47,849 nucleotides of DNA from Phenylobacterium sp. (GCF_028290885.1 NZ_JAQGIZ010000014.1:1-47849), one strand, 5' to 3'; positions 26,962-38,758 are shown, counted from the stretch's first letter. Notes: generated by a model not told the origin, from the letters alone. A program made the numbers and translations.

Positions 26962-27106
26962 TCCCCCGCGGGTTGTGACTGTTGCCTCAAAGGCACGGTT
27001 TGCCTCGATTTAACTCGCGGGAAGCCGCTCGCGGCCAGGGCGACAGGAAGCGAAGCGTTAGGATTGTTGCGCTACAGCGGAGGTCCGTGCGGCCTTTGCG
27101 AATCCT

Positions 27107-29011
<1,905 letters not shown>

Positions 29012-29041
29012 TAGCCCGTTTCCGAAGCTGAACGGCAAACA

Positions 29042-29062
29042 ACGCGGGCCTCAGGCCCGCGT
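29042..29062 (+). terminator. Perfect hairpin after the histidine kinase gene
   Basis: ACGCGGGCC (29042-29050) and GGCCCGCGT (29054-29062) are exact complements around a three-base loop, 31 bases after the kinase stop codon. The following CATT is not a real U-tract, so it may be a weak terminator or a 3' end stabiliser. Confidence 0.55.
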
Positions 29063-29132
29063 CATTCACCGCGTGTTGTTCTCCTGACCATCAGCCGGCG
29101 TCCCGGCGCTTTTGGTTCAGGAGGACCAAGCC

Positions 29133-29531
29133 ATGAAGAAGATCCTGCTTTCTCTGGCGGCCGCTGCCGCCCTGGCCGCCGCCGTCACCCCCGCCGCCGC
29201 CCAGCCCTGGCGCGGCCACGACAGCAACGACCGCAGCCCTGCCTATCGGAGCGAGGATCGCTCACTGTCGATCCCCGCCCAGGAATGGCGAATCCGCAAC
29301 GCGGTCCAGCAGGGCCGCATCTCGCGCGGCGAAGCTCGCCAACTCCTGGAAGAACTGAACCAGCTCCGGCCCGCGGCGTGGCGGCTCGAACACGGGCGGG
29401 CGAACAATTGGGATTACCAGCAGCTGGCGCGCGGCATGGGACACGTCCAAGCGGGGTTGGGCGTCTACGCCTCCCGGCATGAGGATCAGTACGGCTATGG
29501 CTACGGCCGTGACCGCGATTGGCGCCACTAG
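29133..29531 (+). CDS. Small secreted hypothetical protein
   Basis: A 132-residue protein with a textbook Sec signal peptide (MKKILLSLAAAAALAAAVTP, cleavage near AAAQ at about residue 24). The mature part is polar: RNAVQQGRISRGEARQLLEE resembles the short helical repeats of small periplasmic proteins that carry a Q-G-x-I-T/S-x-x-E motif, and the C-terminus is Tyr/Gly/Arg/Asp-rich (YGYGYGRDRDWRH). No enzyme motif is visible; a structural or stress role in the periplasm is possible but unproven. ATG 29133 follows CAGGAGGACC, a strong ribosome site. A strong terminator hairpin lies 24 bases after the stop, so it is probably a single-gene transcript. Confidence 0.82.
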   Translation: MKKILLSLAAAAALAAAVTPAAAQPWRGHDSNDRSPAYRSEDRSLSIPAQEWRIRNAVQQGRISRGEARQLLEELNQLRPAAWRLEHGRANNWDYQQLARGMGHVQAGLGVYASRHEDQYGYGYGRDRDWRH

Positions 29532-29554
29532 CCGAGAGCAGACCTAGCCAGCCG

Positions 29555-29580
29555 GCGCCCCCGGAGCGATCCGGGGGCGC
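29555..29580 (+). terminator. Strong hairpin terminator
   Basis: An 11-base perfect stem, GCGCCCCCGGA (29555-29565) with TCCGGGGGCGC (29570-29580), closes on a GCGA tetraloop and is followed by TTC. It lies just after the small secreted protein gene. The remaining bases to 29749 hold no gene I can support. Confidence 0.8.
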
Positions 29581-29749
29581 TTCAACGCCGACGTTGGCGC
29601 GGGCCGTTGGTGGTGGCGCTGGACACCGCCTGCGGGGCCACGGGGGTCCGGCGCGACAGCCCGGACGTGCGCCTCATCCTGCAGGATGGCGACGAGGAGG
29701 GTTAGGCCCAGACCTCCTAGGACTCGACGCCAAGGGCCTCGCCGAGGAC

Positions 29750-30334
29750 TTAGGCAAGCGGCTGATTGATCACAGTCAGTTCGGGCCAGCGGGCCGTGGC
29801 GGAGGCGGCGGTGCGCGCGAAGCCGTTGGTCTTCCGCGCCGGGTTGGGGGCGAGCCGCAGCGCGAAGAGGTCTTCCAGGCCGAACGGGGCGACGATGGTG
29901 AGGCGGTCGTCCGCCTCCAGCCGCACGCCGACCGAGAAGGTGGCGCTGGTGAACCGGTTCAGCGCCTCGGCGGTGCAGGTCAGCGGCGCATAGGGCTCGC
30001 CGAACTTGCCCTCGAACCACAGGTGCACGCGGGCCTGGTTGCGCACCTCGAGCATCTCGCGAAGCGGCGGCTCGAAGGCCGCGGCGACGCGGCGGATGAC
30101 CAGGTCCTCGGCGTCATAGGAGGTGTCGGAAGGATCGAAGTAGCCCAGGTCGTAGTCCTTGATCCCATAGTCCAGGTCGCGGCCGGTCAGGCGGTTCAGC
30201 ACCCGCTGGTAGATCGCGCCGGAGAAGATCAGCCAGTCGGGCAGCGCGAGGCCGCGCGCGGTTTCCAGCACCTGCATCAGGCTGGCCGAACTGCGCACGA
30301 TCGCCTCCAGGCGGCGTTCCAGGGCCGCGGTCAC
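29750..30334 (-). CDS. Nucleotidyltransferase family protein (DUF925-like)
   Basis: A 194-residue protein of the nucleotidyltransferase-like DUF925 family. Features used are the WLIFSGAIYQRVLNRLTGRD segment, the acidic motif YGIKDYDLGYFDPSD resembling the metal-binding acids of the nucleotidyltransferase fold, RNQARVHLWFEGKFG with TCTAEALNRF after it, and DRLTIVAPFGLEDLFALRLA. The substrate is unknown. The start is GTG at 30334, overlapping the thiD stop as GTGA, so it is coupled to thiD. Whether it has any part in thiamine metabolism is not known; homologues are often not next to thi genes. Confidence 0.85.
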   Translation of the reverse strand: MTAALERRLEAIVRSSASLMQVLETARGLALPDWLIFSGAIYQRVLNRLTGRDLDYGIKDYDLGYFDPSDTSYDAEDLVIRRVAAAFEPPLREMLEVRNQARVHLWFEGKFGEPYAPLTCTAEALNRFTSATFSVGVRLEADDRLTIVAPFGLEDLFALRLAPNPARKTNGFARTAASATARWPELTVINQPLA

Positions 30335-31134
30335 GCGCGCCCTCGCAGGGGCCAGGCGTGGTCGAGCGGGCCGTGGCCGCGGCCGAATCCCGGCGCGCGC
30401 AGCAGCGCCTCGTGCACATAAGCCCAGGCGCGGGCCACGGCCTCGGTGAGCGGCAGGCCCTGGGCCAGGCCCGCCGCGCAGGCCGAGGCGAGCGTGCAGC
30501 CGGTGCCGTGGGTGTGGCGGGTGTCGATCCGCTCGCCCTCGAACGCCGTCTCGCCCGCCGGCGTCATCAGGATGTCGATCACCCGTTCGCCCGGCACATG
30601 GCCGCCCTTCATCAGCACCGCCGCGGCGCCTGCCGCCAGCAAGGCCTCGCCGGCGCGGCGCAGGTCGTCGGTGGTCGCGACGGCGAGCCCGGTCAGCGCC
30701 TCGGCCTCCGGTGCGTTGGGAGTCAGGAGGCCGGCGCGCGGAACCAGCAGGTCGCGCACCGCGCCCACCGCGTCGGCGGCGAGCAGGCTGGCCCCGCCCT
30801 TGGCGACCATCACCGGATCGATGACCGCCGGAATGGACTTGGCGGAGTCCAGCAGGCGGGCCACCGCCGCGACCATGGCCGCATCGCCCAACATGCCGGT
30901 CTTGATGGCGTCGGCGCCGATGTCGTCCAGCACGGCCCTGGCCTGGGCCACGACCGCCTCGACCGGGATCGGGTGCACGCCGCTGACGCCCAGGGTGTTC
31001 TGCACCGTGACGGCGGTGACGGCGGTCGCGGCGTAGCCACCCAGCGCGGTGACGGTCTTGATGTCGGCCTGGATCCCCGCCCCGCCGCCGGAATCCGAGC
31101 CGGCGATGATCAGCACTCGTCCGAGGTTCGGCAT
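30331..31134 (-). CDS. thiD: Hydroxymethylpyrimidine/phosphomethylpyrimidine kinase
   Basis: Phosphorylates HMP and HMP-phosphate to HMP-pyrophosphate in thiamine synthesis and salvage. The 267 residues show the ribokinase-like N-terminus [20 protein letters not shown], the substrate-proximal KTGMLGD, the [11 protein letters not shown] strand, [14 protein letters not shown] and the anion-hole [20 protein letters not shown] near the C-terminus. ATG 31134 is the natural start. No TPP riboswitch (THI box) was seen upstream; the divergent ArsR gene begins only 87 bases away. The gene is followed without a gap by the nucleotidyltransferase-like gene. Confidence 0.95.
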   Translation of the reverse strand: MPNLGRVLIIAGSDSGGGAGIQADIKTVTALGGYAATAVTAVTVQNTLGVSGVHPIPVEAVVAQARAVLDDIGADAIKTGMLGDAAMVAAVARLLDSAKSIPAVIDPVMVAKGGASLLAADAVGAVRDLLVPRAGLLTPNAPEAEALTGLAVATTDDLRRAGEALLAAGAAAVLMKGGHVPGERVIDILMTPAGETAFEGERIDTRHTHGTGCTLASACAAGLAQGLPLTEAVARAWAYVHEALLRAPGFGRGHGPLDHAWPLRGRA

Positions 31135-31185
31135 CGGCTGGCGATAGCGCGAGCGGCGACGAATTGCATCGCCGAATAAAATTCC

Positions 31186-31216
31186 TTGACGGTTATATAT
31201 CTTTTGAAGAATATAT
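31186..31216 (+). promoter_or_regulatory. Promoter and operator-like dyad of the ArsR/SRPBCC operon
   Basis: TTGACG (31186-31191) fits a -35 element and AATATA (31210-31215) a -10 element, with an 18-base spacer. An imperfect dyad, ATATATCTT...AAGAATATAT (about 31195-31216), covers the spacer and -10, the usual place for an autoregulatory ArsR operator. Transcription from this promoter would begin almost at the ATG at 31221, which fits the absence of a clear ribosome site. Confidence 0.55.
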
Positions 31217-31220
31217 CAGC

Positions 31221-31523
31221 ATGACGCCATTTGAAGCCATCGCCGAGCCCAACCGCAGAGCCCTCCTCGACCTGCTGCGGGCCGGAGAGCGGCCGGCCGG
31301 CGACCTCGTGGCGGCCACCGGCCTCAGCCAGCCGGGGGTTTCCAAGCACCTCAAGCTGCTGCGCGAGGCGGGGCTGGTCAGCATGCGGCCCGACGGCCAG
31401 CGCCGGCTCTACCGGCTCGAACCGCACAACCTCACCCCGCTCGACGACTGGCTGCAGCCCTTCCGGCAGTTCTGGTCCGGGCGCCTCGACGCCCTTGATG
31501 ATCATTTGGAGAAAGAACAATGA
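31221..31523 (+). CDS. ArsR-family winged-helix regulator
   Basis: A 100-residue helix-turn-helix repressor of the ArsR type. It begins TPFEAIAEPNRRALLDLLRA, followed by the recognition helix region ATGLSQPGVSKHLKLLREAG and the wing LVSMRPDGQRRLYRLE. There is no cysteine-based metal site, so it is of the non-metal subfamily usually paired with SRPBCC proteins. The chosen ATG is 31221; an upstream in-frame start at 31164 would run through the promoter. It is coupled by ATGA overlap to the SRPBCC gene. It probably represses its own operon through the adjacent dyad; the inducer is unknown. Confidence 0.9.
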   Translation: MTPFEAIAEPNRRALLDLLRAGERPAGDLVAATGLSQPGVSKHLKLLREAGLVSMRPDGQRRLYRLEPHNLTPLDDWLQPFRQFWSGRLDALDDHLEKEQ

Positions 31524-32023
31524 TCGACACCCAAGAAACTCTCGGCCAAGTCAGCGTCGCCGACGACGCCCTGCAGGTGGTCTTCCACCGCCACTACGCC
31601 CGACCCATCGAGAAGGTCTGGGCCGCGATCACCACGCCGGAGCGGCTCGCCGACTGGCTGGCCAACGCCGAGGTCGAGCTGAAGCCCGGCGGGACCATCC
31701 GCTTGAACTGGAACGGCATCCACGAGATGCAAGGCCGCGTCCTGGTCTGCGAAGCGCCCAGGGCCTTCGCCTGGACCTGGGAACTGGACGGCCGCGAGAC
31801 GGTCGTGCGCTTCGACCTGAAGTCCGACGGCGACGGCTGCTGGTTGACGCTGACCCATTCCGGCCTCAGCCCGAAGGCGGGTCGCGGCTCCGGCGTCCGC
31901 GCCGGCTGGCACGCCCATCTGGACGGCCTGCCCGACGCCATCGAAGGCCGGAAGACCGCCTGGGAGGTCAAGACGGCGCGCGAGAAAGTGGTCGCCGGCC
32001 TCTACCCGGCCCTGCCGGCCTGA
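31520..32023 (+). CDS. SRPBCC (AHSA1/START-like) domain protein
   Basis: A 167-residue helix-grip protein of the AHSA1 type. Key features are FHRHYARPIEKVWAAITTPE, the ERLADWLANAEVELKPGG segment, MQGRVLVCEAPRAFAWTWEL and the C-terminal helix GWHAHLDGLPDAIEGRK. The fold forms a hydrophobic cavity that may bind a small ligand; no enzyme activity is known for this subtype. ArsR-SRPBCC operons are widespread, and here the overlap with the regulator shows strict co-expression. Its 3' end overlaps the convergent folP gene by 22 bases. Confidence 0.88.
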   Translation: MIDTQETLGQVSVADDALQVVFHRHYARPIEKVWAAITTPERLADWLANAEVELKPGGTIRLNWNGIHEMQGRVLVCEAPRAFAWTWELDGRETVVRFDLKSDGDGCWLTLTHSGLSPKAGRGSGVRAGWHAHLDGLPDAIEGRKTAWEVKTAREKVVAGLYPALPA

Positions 32024-32853
32024 GCGATCGCGGTCCAGACGCGCAGCGCCTGGACCGTTTCGCGCACGTCGTGGACCCGCACGGCGGCCACGCCCGCGGC
32101 GACGCCCGCCAGGGCCGCGGCGATCGAGCCGCCCAGCCGCTGCTCGCCTGGGCGGCCGCCGCCGTCCACCGTGCTGATGAAGCTCTTACGACTGACGCCC
32201 AGCAGCACCGGGAAGCCGAGGGCGACGATGCGGTCCAGGCCCGCCAGCAGCGGCAGGTTGTGGTCGAGCATGTGCTTGCCGAAGCCCACGCCCGGGTCGA
32301 GCCAGATCCGGCCGCGGGCCACGCCAGCGGCCATGGCGGCCTCGGCGCGCGACGCCAGGAACGCCGCCACCTCCGCAACCACATCGTCATAGCGCGGCTC
32401 GGCCTGCATGGTCCCGGGCTCGCCCTGCATGTGCATCAGGACGACCTCGCAGCCGAGCGCCGCGGCGGTCGCGAGGCTATCGGGCGCATGGCGGAGCGCA
32501 GTGACGTCGTTCCAGATCGTCGCTCCAGCGGCCATCGCCGCGCGCGCCACGGCGGGCTTCATGGTGTCGATGGAGATCGGGACCGCGCTCTCGGCGCGGA
32601 TCGCCTGGATCAGCGGGACGACGCGGTCGATCTCCTGGGCCGCGTCGACCGGCTGCGCGCCCGGCCGGGTAGACTCGCCGCCGATGTCGAGGATGTCGGC
32701 GCCGTCCGCGATCAGCCGCCGGGCGCGGCGGAGGGCTGCGTCGAGCTCATCGAACCGCCCGCCGTCGGAGAAGCTGTCCGGCGTCACGTTGATCACGCCC
32801 CAGACCTTGACGGGGGGGACGCGCACGGGCTGGACGGCGGGCACAGGCTTCAT
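32002..32853 (-). CDS. folP: Dihydropteroate synthase
   Basis: Condenses 6-hydroxymethyl-dihydropterin pyrophosphate with p-aminobenzoate to dihydropteroate in folate synthesis; the target of sulfonamides. The 283 residues hold the pterin-binding GVINVTPDSFSDGGRF, DILDIGGESTRPGAQ, ISIDTMKPAVARAA, LMHMQGEPGTMQ, DPGVGFGKHMLDHN and LLGVSRKSFI motifs in the normal order. The ATG is at 32853. It lies 74 bases downstream of ftsH on the same strand, the common ftsH-folP arrangement; glmM, often next, is absent here. The tail overlaps the convergent SRPBCC gene. Confidence 0.95.
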   Translation of the reverse strand: MKPVPAVQPVRVPPVKVWGVINVTPDSFSDGGRFDELDAALRRARRLIADGADILDIGGESTRPGAQPVDAAQEIDRVVPLIQAIRAESAVPISIDTMKPAVARAAMAAGATIWNDVTALRHAPDSLATAAALGCEVVLMHMQGEPGTMQAEPRYDDVVAEVAAFLASRAEAAMAAGVARGRIWLDPGVGFGKHMLDHNLPLLAGLDRIVALGFPVLLGVSRKSFISTVDGGGRPGEQRLGGSIAAALAGVAAGVAAVRVHDVRETVQALRVWTAIAQAGRAG

Positions 32854-32927
32854 CCGCCGCTTGATAATGAAAAAGGGCAGCCCCGTCGCCGGTGGCCGCC
32901 CTTGGTCAGTTCAGTTCGCGTGGAGCC

Positions 32928-34805
<1,878 letters not shown>

Positions 34806-34916
34806 CGTGAGGGACCGCCTAGAAAAGGGCTCGCGCCAGCGCCTTGAAGATAAGGCCTTGAACGCCGTTTCACCAGTTGTGGGACCATCGGCGCGACCGA
34901 AGATCGCGCCTTGGCC

Positions 34917-34952
34917 GCAAAAGCCAAGGGCCGCGCCTATAAGACGCGGCCC
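34917..34952 (-). terminator. Rho-independent terminator of rpsU
   Basis: On the minus strand GGGCCGCG and CGCGGCCC (34945-34952 and 34928-34935) form an eight-base stem with a nine-base loop, followed by TTGGCTTTT. It begins 31 bases after the rpsU stop. A second hairpin, GGCGCGA...TCGCGCC (34890-34910), lies further along in the ftsH leader. I see nothing else in the rpsU-ftsH gap. Confidence 0.8.
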
Positions 34953-34983
34953 TCACATAGGCATGAATTTGCTGAATTAAGCG

Positions 34984-35220
34984 CTACCGGGGAGCCGGCT
35001 TCTTCGGCGCCGCGATCAGGCCTTCGCGCTGGGCGCGCTTGCGGGCCAGCTTGCGCGCCCGGCGCACGGCTTCCGCCTTCTGGCGAGCGCGCTTCTCCGA
35101 GGGCTTTTCGTAGTGCACGTGCCGCTTCATTTCGCGGAACGAGCCCTCGCGCTGCATCTTCTTCTTCAGCGCCTTGAGGGCTTGGTCGACGTTGTTGTCG
35201 CGGACGAAAATCTGAACCAG
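34984..35220 (-). CDS. rpsU: 30S ribosomal protein bS21, apparent CTG start codon
   Basis: bS21 (78 residues) is a small basic protein of the 30S platform next to the anti-Shine-Dalgarno region. The sequence [20 protein letters not shown], with [20 protein letters not shown] following, and the basic tail ending APKKPAPR are unmistakable. Homologues start with Met directly before or at this Val. Here the codon before GTT CAG is CTG (35220-35218), and AGGAGAGAGAACC gives an ideal eight-base spacing to it. The only upstream in-frame ordinary start (GTG 35325) would add 35 unrelated residues. So either CTG is a genuine weak start or an A-to-C change/sequence error altered ATG. A GC hairpin (35252-35284) lies in the leader, and COQ9 is divergent. 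Confidence 0.92.
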   Translation of the reverse strand: MVQIFVRDNNVDQALKALKKKMQREGSFREMKRHVHYEKPSEKRARQKAEAVRRARKLARKRAQREGLIAAPKKPAPR

Positions 35221-35251
35221 GGTTCTCTCTCCTGTTGGTCGCTTCCCGCCC

Positions 35252-35284
35252 GGCCCCCCAAAAACCCCTGAAAAGAAGGGGGCC
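35252..35284 (-). other. GC-rich hairpin in the rpsU leader
   Basis: GGCCCCC and GGGGGCC (35252-35258 and 35278-35284) can pair around a 19-base loop, just upstream of the rpsU ribosome site. It lies in the divergent rpsU/COQ9 region and could influence rpsU mRNA; no function can be assigned. Confidence 0.4.
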
Positions 35285-35441
35285 CGGCTAGGGGCGGCGG
35301 CGAGCGAACAAAAAGAAAATATCACCCGGAGGCTTTGCGGCCTTCGGGATTGAGCGCGGCGGGATATCAGAACAGACCGCCGATGTCCACGCCGCAGGCG
35401 AGGGTTTTCTCCTTCGGCGCGAGCTGTCCTAGAGTGGCGCC

Positions 35442-36107
35442 ATGGCCAGATCCTCCCCCGCTGCCTCCCCGCCCGACTGGGCCGCCACGGCCGAGCAGCG
35501 GCTGTTGGACGCCGCGCTGGAGATCGTTCCGCACGTGGGCTGGACCTCGCGCCTGGCCGCCATGGCCGGCAAGGCCTGCGGACTTTCCCCCGGCGAGACC
35601 GAGCTGCTGCTGCCGCAGGGGCCCGCCGACCTCGCCGCCCTGCTGTCGCGCCGCCACGACGCCAGGGCGATCGAGGCGCTGGCGGCCGTCGATCCTGCGA
35701 CCCTGAAGATCCGCGAGCGCATCGCCCGCGCGGTGGAGGCCCGCCTCGCCGCGGCGGCGGCCGACGAGGCTGCGGTGCGCCGCTGGACCGGCTTCCTGGC
35801 GTTGCCGCCGCACATCGCGCTGGGCGCGCGGCTCGCCTGGGAGAGCGCCGACGTGCTGTGGCGCTGGGCCGGCGACACCGCCACCGACGAGAACCACTAT
35901 TCCAAGCGCGCGCTCCTGGCCGGCATCCTCACCGGCGCGCTGGCCATCCGGCTGTCGTCGGGGGCTGAGGCCGCGTTGGCCTTCACCGACCGCCGCATCG
36001 CCAACGTCATGGCCTTCGAGAAGTGGAAGGCGACGACGAAGCTGAAGCCCAGCCAGATGATGGACAGCGTGGCCGGCGCGCTCGGACGGATGCGGTATCG
36101 CACTTAA
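35442..36107 (+). CDS. COQ9 family protein (ubiquinone biosynthesis accessory factor)
   Basis: A 221-residue member of the COQ9 family, TetR-fold lipid-binding proteins that assist ubiquinone hydroxylation in mitochondria and Alphaproteobacteria. The features are [20 protein letters not shown] (TetR-like first helices that no longer bind DNA), the EHERAR-like [17 protein letters not shown] helix, and the hallmark [20 protein letters not shown] followed by [18 protein letters not shown] 35442 fits the family N-terminus. It is divergent from rpsU, a neighbour arrangement often seen in Alphaproteobacteria. ubiX, another quinone-related gene, is 3.3 kb away. Confidence 0.9.
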   Translation: MARSSPAASPPDWAATAEQRLLDAALEIVPHVGWTSRLAAMAGKACGLSPGETELLLPQGPADLAALLSRRHDARAIEALAAVDPATLKIRERIARAVEARLAAAAADEAAVRRWTGFLALPPHIALGARLAWESADVLWRWAGDTATDENHYSKRALLAGILTGALAIRLSSGAEAALAFTDRRIANVMAFEKWKATTKLKPSQMMDSVAGALGRMRYRT

Positions 36108-36256
36108 CATCCCTCCTCTTTAGGGGAGGGACGAGTCGGCGCAGCCGACCGGGGTGGGGGAGTCGCGTTCAAGCTCCGAGTTCGGGGCCCTGGCCCACAG
36201 ACCCCCACCCGTCCCGAGCTTCGCTCGGTCCACCCTCCCCTTAAAGAGGAGGGATG
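36108..36256. repeat. Long intergenic palindromic repeat with GANTC sites
   Basis: The arms 36108-36130 (CATCCCTCCTCTTTAGGGGA and on) and 36233-36256 are complementary over 23 bases with one extra T, enclosing about 100 bases that contain further short palindromes (GTCGGC...GCCGAC; GAGC-TTCGCTC). GAGTC (GANTC) occurs at 36133-36137 and 36160-36164. It separates the convergent COQ9 and purK genes and resembles the element at 2998-3160 in layout, though its sequence is of a different subtype. Confidence 0.75.
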
Positions 36257-36260
36257 GGGT

Positions 36261-37346
36261 TCAGCCTAGCGGCTTCACGCGGTTGATGTGGCCCATCTTG
36301 CGGCCGGGCCGGGTTCCGCGCTTGCCGTAGAGGTGCAGGCGGGTCTCCGGCTCGGCGGCGTATTTCGCCCAGGCGTCGGCCTCGTCGCCCAGCAGGTTTA
36401 CCATCTCGACCTGGGCGATGGCGTGGGTCGGCCCCAGCGGCCAGCCGGCGACGGCGCGGATGTGCTGTTCGAACTGGTCGACCTCGCAGCCGTCCTGCGT
36501 CCAGTGGCCGGAGTTGTGCACCCGCGGCGCGATCTCGTTCACCAGCAGGCGCCCGTCGGCCATCTCGAAGAGCTCGATGCCGATCACGCCCACGTAGTCG
36601 AGGCCGGCGAGCACGCGGGTGGCGATCCGCTCGGCCTGGTCGGCCAGCGCCGGCGTGGCCCGCGCCGGCGCCAGGGTTCGGCGCAGGATGCCCTGCTCGT
36701 GGTGGTTCTCGCCCAGGGGATAGATGGCGGTCGATCCGTCGCGCCCGCGCGCGGCGATCACCGAAAGCTCGCGCACGAAGCTGGCCGCGGCCTCGACGAT
36801 CACCGGGACTCCGCCGAGCGCGGCGAAGGCGGCGGCCGCATCGTGGGCGTGCTCCACCCAGCGCTGGCCCTTGCCGTCATAGCCCTCGCGGCGGGTCTTC
36901 ATCAGCGCCGGCGCCCCGATGCGGGCCACGGCGTCGGCGGCCTCCTCAGGCGTATCAGCCGGCGCGAAGGCGACGGTGGGCGCGCCGTGCGCGTTCAGGA
37001 AGGTTTTCTCCTCGAACCGGTCCTGGGCCACGGCGAGCGCGCGGGAGCCTGGGGCCACTTCGACGCCGCGGGCGGCCAGCCAGGCGACCGACGCCGCCGG
37101 CACGTTCTCGAACTCATAGGTGACCAGGCCGGTGAGGCCGGCGAGCTCGGCCAGGGCCACCTCGTCGTCGTAGTCGGCGACGATCAGCTGGACCGCCGTA
37201 CGGCCGGCCGGGCTGTCGGCCTTGCGCTCCAGCACCACCACGTCGAAGCCCAGGCGCGCGGCGGCCAGGGCCAGCATGCGGCCGAGCTGGCCGCCGCCGA
37301 GGATGCCGAGCGTCGAGCCCGGCGCGAGCGGCAGGATCGGGCTCAC
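36261..37346 (-). CDS. purK: N5-carboxyaminoimidazole ribonucleotide synthase
   Basis: An ATP-grasp enzyme that carboxylates aminoimidazole ribonucleotide to N5-CAIR using bicarbonate, in purine synthesis; PurE then moves the carboxyl group. The 361 residues show [20 protein letters not shown] at the N-terminus, [10 protein letters not shown], the ATP-grasp [32 protein letters not shown] and [18 protein letters not shown]. The start is GTG 37346 in a GTGA overlap with purE, indicating translational coupling. Length and motifs are normal. Confidence 0.96.
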   Translation of the reverse strand: MSPILPLAPGSTLGILGGGQLGRMLALAAARLGFDVVVLERKADSPAGRTAVQLIVADYDDEVALAELAGLTGLVTYEFENVPAASVAWLAARGVEVAPGSRALAVAQDRFEEKTFLNAHGAPTVAFAPADTPEEAADAVARIGAPALMKTRREGYDGKGQRWVEHAHDAAAAFAALGGVPVIVEAAASFVRELSVIAARGRDGSTAIYPLGENHHEQGILRRTLAPARATPALADQAERIATRVLAGLDYVGVIGIELFEMADGRLLVNEIAPRVHNSGHWTQDGCEVDQFEQHIRAVAGWPLGPTHAIAQVEMVNLLGDEADAWAKYAAEPETRLHLYGKRGTRPGRKMGHINRVKPLG

Positions 37347-37837
37347 GCGTCCTCGACGGTTTCTGGAATGCCGTCGGTCTGGTCGGCGGTGAACGCCGCC
37401 AGGCGCTCGGCGATCGTTTCGTCGGACAGCGCCAGGATCTTGGCGGCCATCAGCCCGGCGTTCTTCGCGCCCGCTTCGCCGATCGCCAGGGTCCCCACCG
37501 GAATGCCGGCCGGCATCTGCACGATGGAGAGCAGGCTATCCATGCCCTTCAGCGCCTTGGATTCGATCGGCACGCCCAGCACCGGCAGTTCGGTCAGCGA
37601 GGCGGTCATGCCGGGCAGGTGGGCGGCGCCGCCGGCCGCGGCGATGATCACCTTGAAGCCGGCCGCCTTGGCGCCCTTGGCGAAGGCGTACATCCGGTCG
37701 GGCGTGCGGTGGGCGGAGACCACCTTGGCCTCGTAGCCGATCCCCAGGCGCTCCAACATCTCCGCGGCATGCCGCAGCACCGGCCAGTCGGACCGGCTGC
37801 CCATGATGATGGCGACGGGCGCATGCGTGGCGCTCAT
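37343..37837 (-). CDS. purE: N5-carboxyaminoimidazole ribonucleotide mutase
   Basis: Class I PurE (164 residues) rearranges N5-CAIR to CAIR. It shows [20 protein letters not shown] with the nucleotide-binding GSRSDWP, the catalytic-His strand [12 protein letters not shown], the [20 protein letters not shown] stretch and [10 protein letters not shown] with [10 protein letters not shown]. The frame is open 49 codons further upstream, but ATG 37837, with GAGGGGG before it and the family-typical N-terminus, is preferred. It forms an operon with purK and is divergent from the diguanylate cyclase gene. Confidence 0.95.
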   Translation of the reverse strand: MSATHAPVAIIMGSRSDWPVLRHAAEMLERLGIGYEAKVVSAHRTPDRMYAFAKGAKAAGFKVIIAAAGGAAHLPGMTASLTELPVLGVPIESKALKGMDSLLSIVQMPAGIPVGTLAIGEAGAKNAGLMAAKILALSDETIAERLAAFTADQTDGIPETVEDA

Positions 37838-37988
37838 GTCGTGTCCGGCCCCCTCTTCGAAGGGCGCGGAGTATAGGCGCCGACTTTGCAGGGGCAACCA
37901 AGGATGGCTAGATTCGCACAGGTCCTCGGCACGTCGTTGATTCTGCTCCTCTCCCGTTCGAGAATTCGCCCGTGAAGATCCCATGTCG

Positions 37989-38019
37989 ATGAAGGTGTCT
38001 GGTCCATGAAGGTGTCTGG
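37989..38019 (+). repeat. Tandem duplication at the diguanylate cyclase start codon
   Basis: ATGAAGGTGTCTGG occurs at 37989-38002 and again at 38006-38019, a 17-base period. The first copy opens a six-codon reading frame (MKVSGP) whose TGA overlaps the ATG of the real gene. Another ATG lies at 37983. Confidence 0.8.
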
Positions 38020-38719
38020 CGCACCCAACGAGCCCTTCTCGGCCATGCGACGACGCGCGCTCGCGCAGGCCGGCGCCCAGGTCCGCGCCTCGGCCCCCGC
38101 GGACTCCACCGAATTCCTCGGCATAGGCGAGACCGAGCTGACGCCCGCGGTGCGCGGCGCCGTGCAGACCCTGCTCACCGAGATCGACGACCTGCGCGGC
38201 GAGGTGGGCCGGCTGAAGGCGCGGCTAGCCGAGATCGAAGACCTCGCAGACCGCGACGCGCTCACGCCGTTGTTGAATCGCCGCGCGTTGCTGCGCGAGC
38301 TCAGCCGCATCCGCACCTTCGCCCAGCGCTACGGCTCGCCGGCAAGCCTGGTCTACTTCGACCTCGACGACCTGAAGGGCGTCAACGACCGCCTGGGCCA
38401 CGCGGCGGGCGATGCGGCGCTGAAGGCGGTCGCCGAGCGCCTGCTGGCCAACGTGCGCGAGAGCGACATCGTGGGCCGCATGGGCGGAGACGAGTTTGCG
38501 GTCATCCTGGCGCAGGCGGACTACGCCACCGCCGAGGCCAAGGCCGCCTCGCTGGCCCGCGCCATCGAGGCCGAGCCGCTGCGGTTCGGGGACTGGTCTG
38601 CGCCGCTGCACATCTCGTGGGGCGTGCGCGAGATCACCCAGGAGGCCGAGCCCGAGACCCTGGTCGCCGAGGCCGACGCGGCCATGTACGCCCGAAAGCG
38701 CGGGCGGCGCAGCGCCTGA
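38006..38719 (+). CDS. Diguanylate cyclase (GGDEF domain)
   Basis: A 237-residue cytoplasmic GGDEF protein that should make cyclic di-GMP from two GTP. The N-terminal part (about 1-85) is not a known sensor domain and contains a coiled-coil-like helix ([20 protein letters not shown] and on to [14 protein letters not shown]). The catalytic domain has [28 protein letters not shown], the intact active-site GGDEF (160-164) and an inhibitory I-site RESD (151-154) five residues before it. It therefore looks both active and product-inhibited. The start codon lies in a 17-base tandem duplication. The 3' end meets the DUF465 gene at a hairpin. Confidence 0.92.
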   Translation: MKVSGAPNEPFSAMRRRALAQAGAQVRASAPADSTEFLGIGETELTPAVRGAVQTLLTEIDDLRGEVGRLKARLAEIEDLADRDALTPLLNRRALLRELSRIRTFAQRYGSPASLVYFDLDDLKGVNDRLGHAAGDAALKAVAERLLANVRESDIVGRMGGDEFAVILAQADYATAEAKAASLARAIEAEPLRFGDWSAPLHISWGVREITQEAEPETLVAEADAAMYARKRGRRSA

Positions 38720-38729
38720 GCAAACCCTT

Positions 38730-38756
38730 ACCTTCCCCGTTTACGGGGGAGGGTAG
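38730..38756. terminator. Hairpin between convergent genes
   Basis: CCTTCCCCG-TTTA-CGGGGGAGG forms a stem with one wobble pair, in the 39-base gap between the cyclase and the convergent DUF465 gene. It resembles one arm of the GC-rich palindromic repeats elsewhere in the window and may terminate in both directions. Confidence 0.55.
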
Positions 38757-38758
38757 AG

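Noticed and set aside
29581-29749. Possible remnant gene on the plus strand (LVVALDTACGATGV...) or minus strand
   Set aside because: Too short, with no ribosome site or recognisable family; treated as non-coding.
31135-31220. TPP riboswitch upstream of thiD
   Set aside because: Only 86 bases separate the divergent genes and no THI-box sequence is visible.
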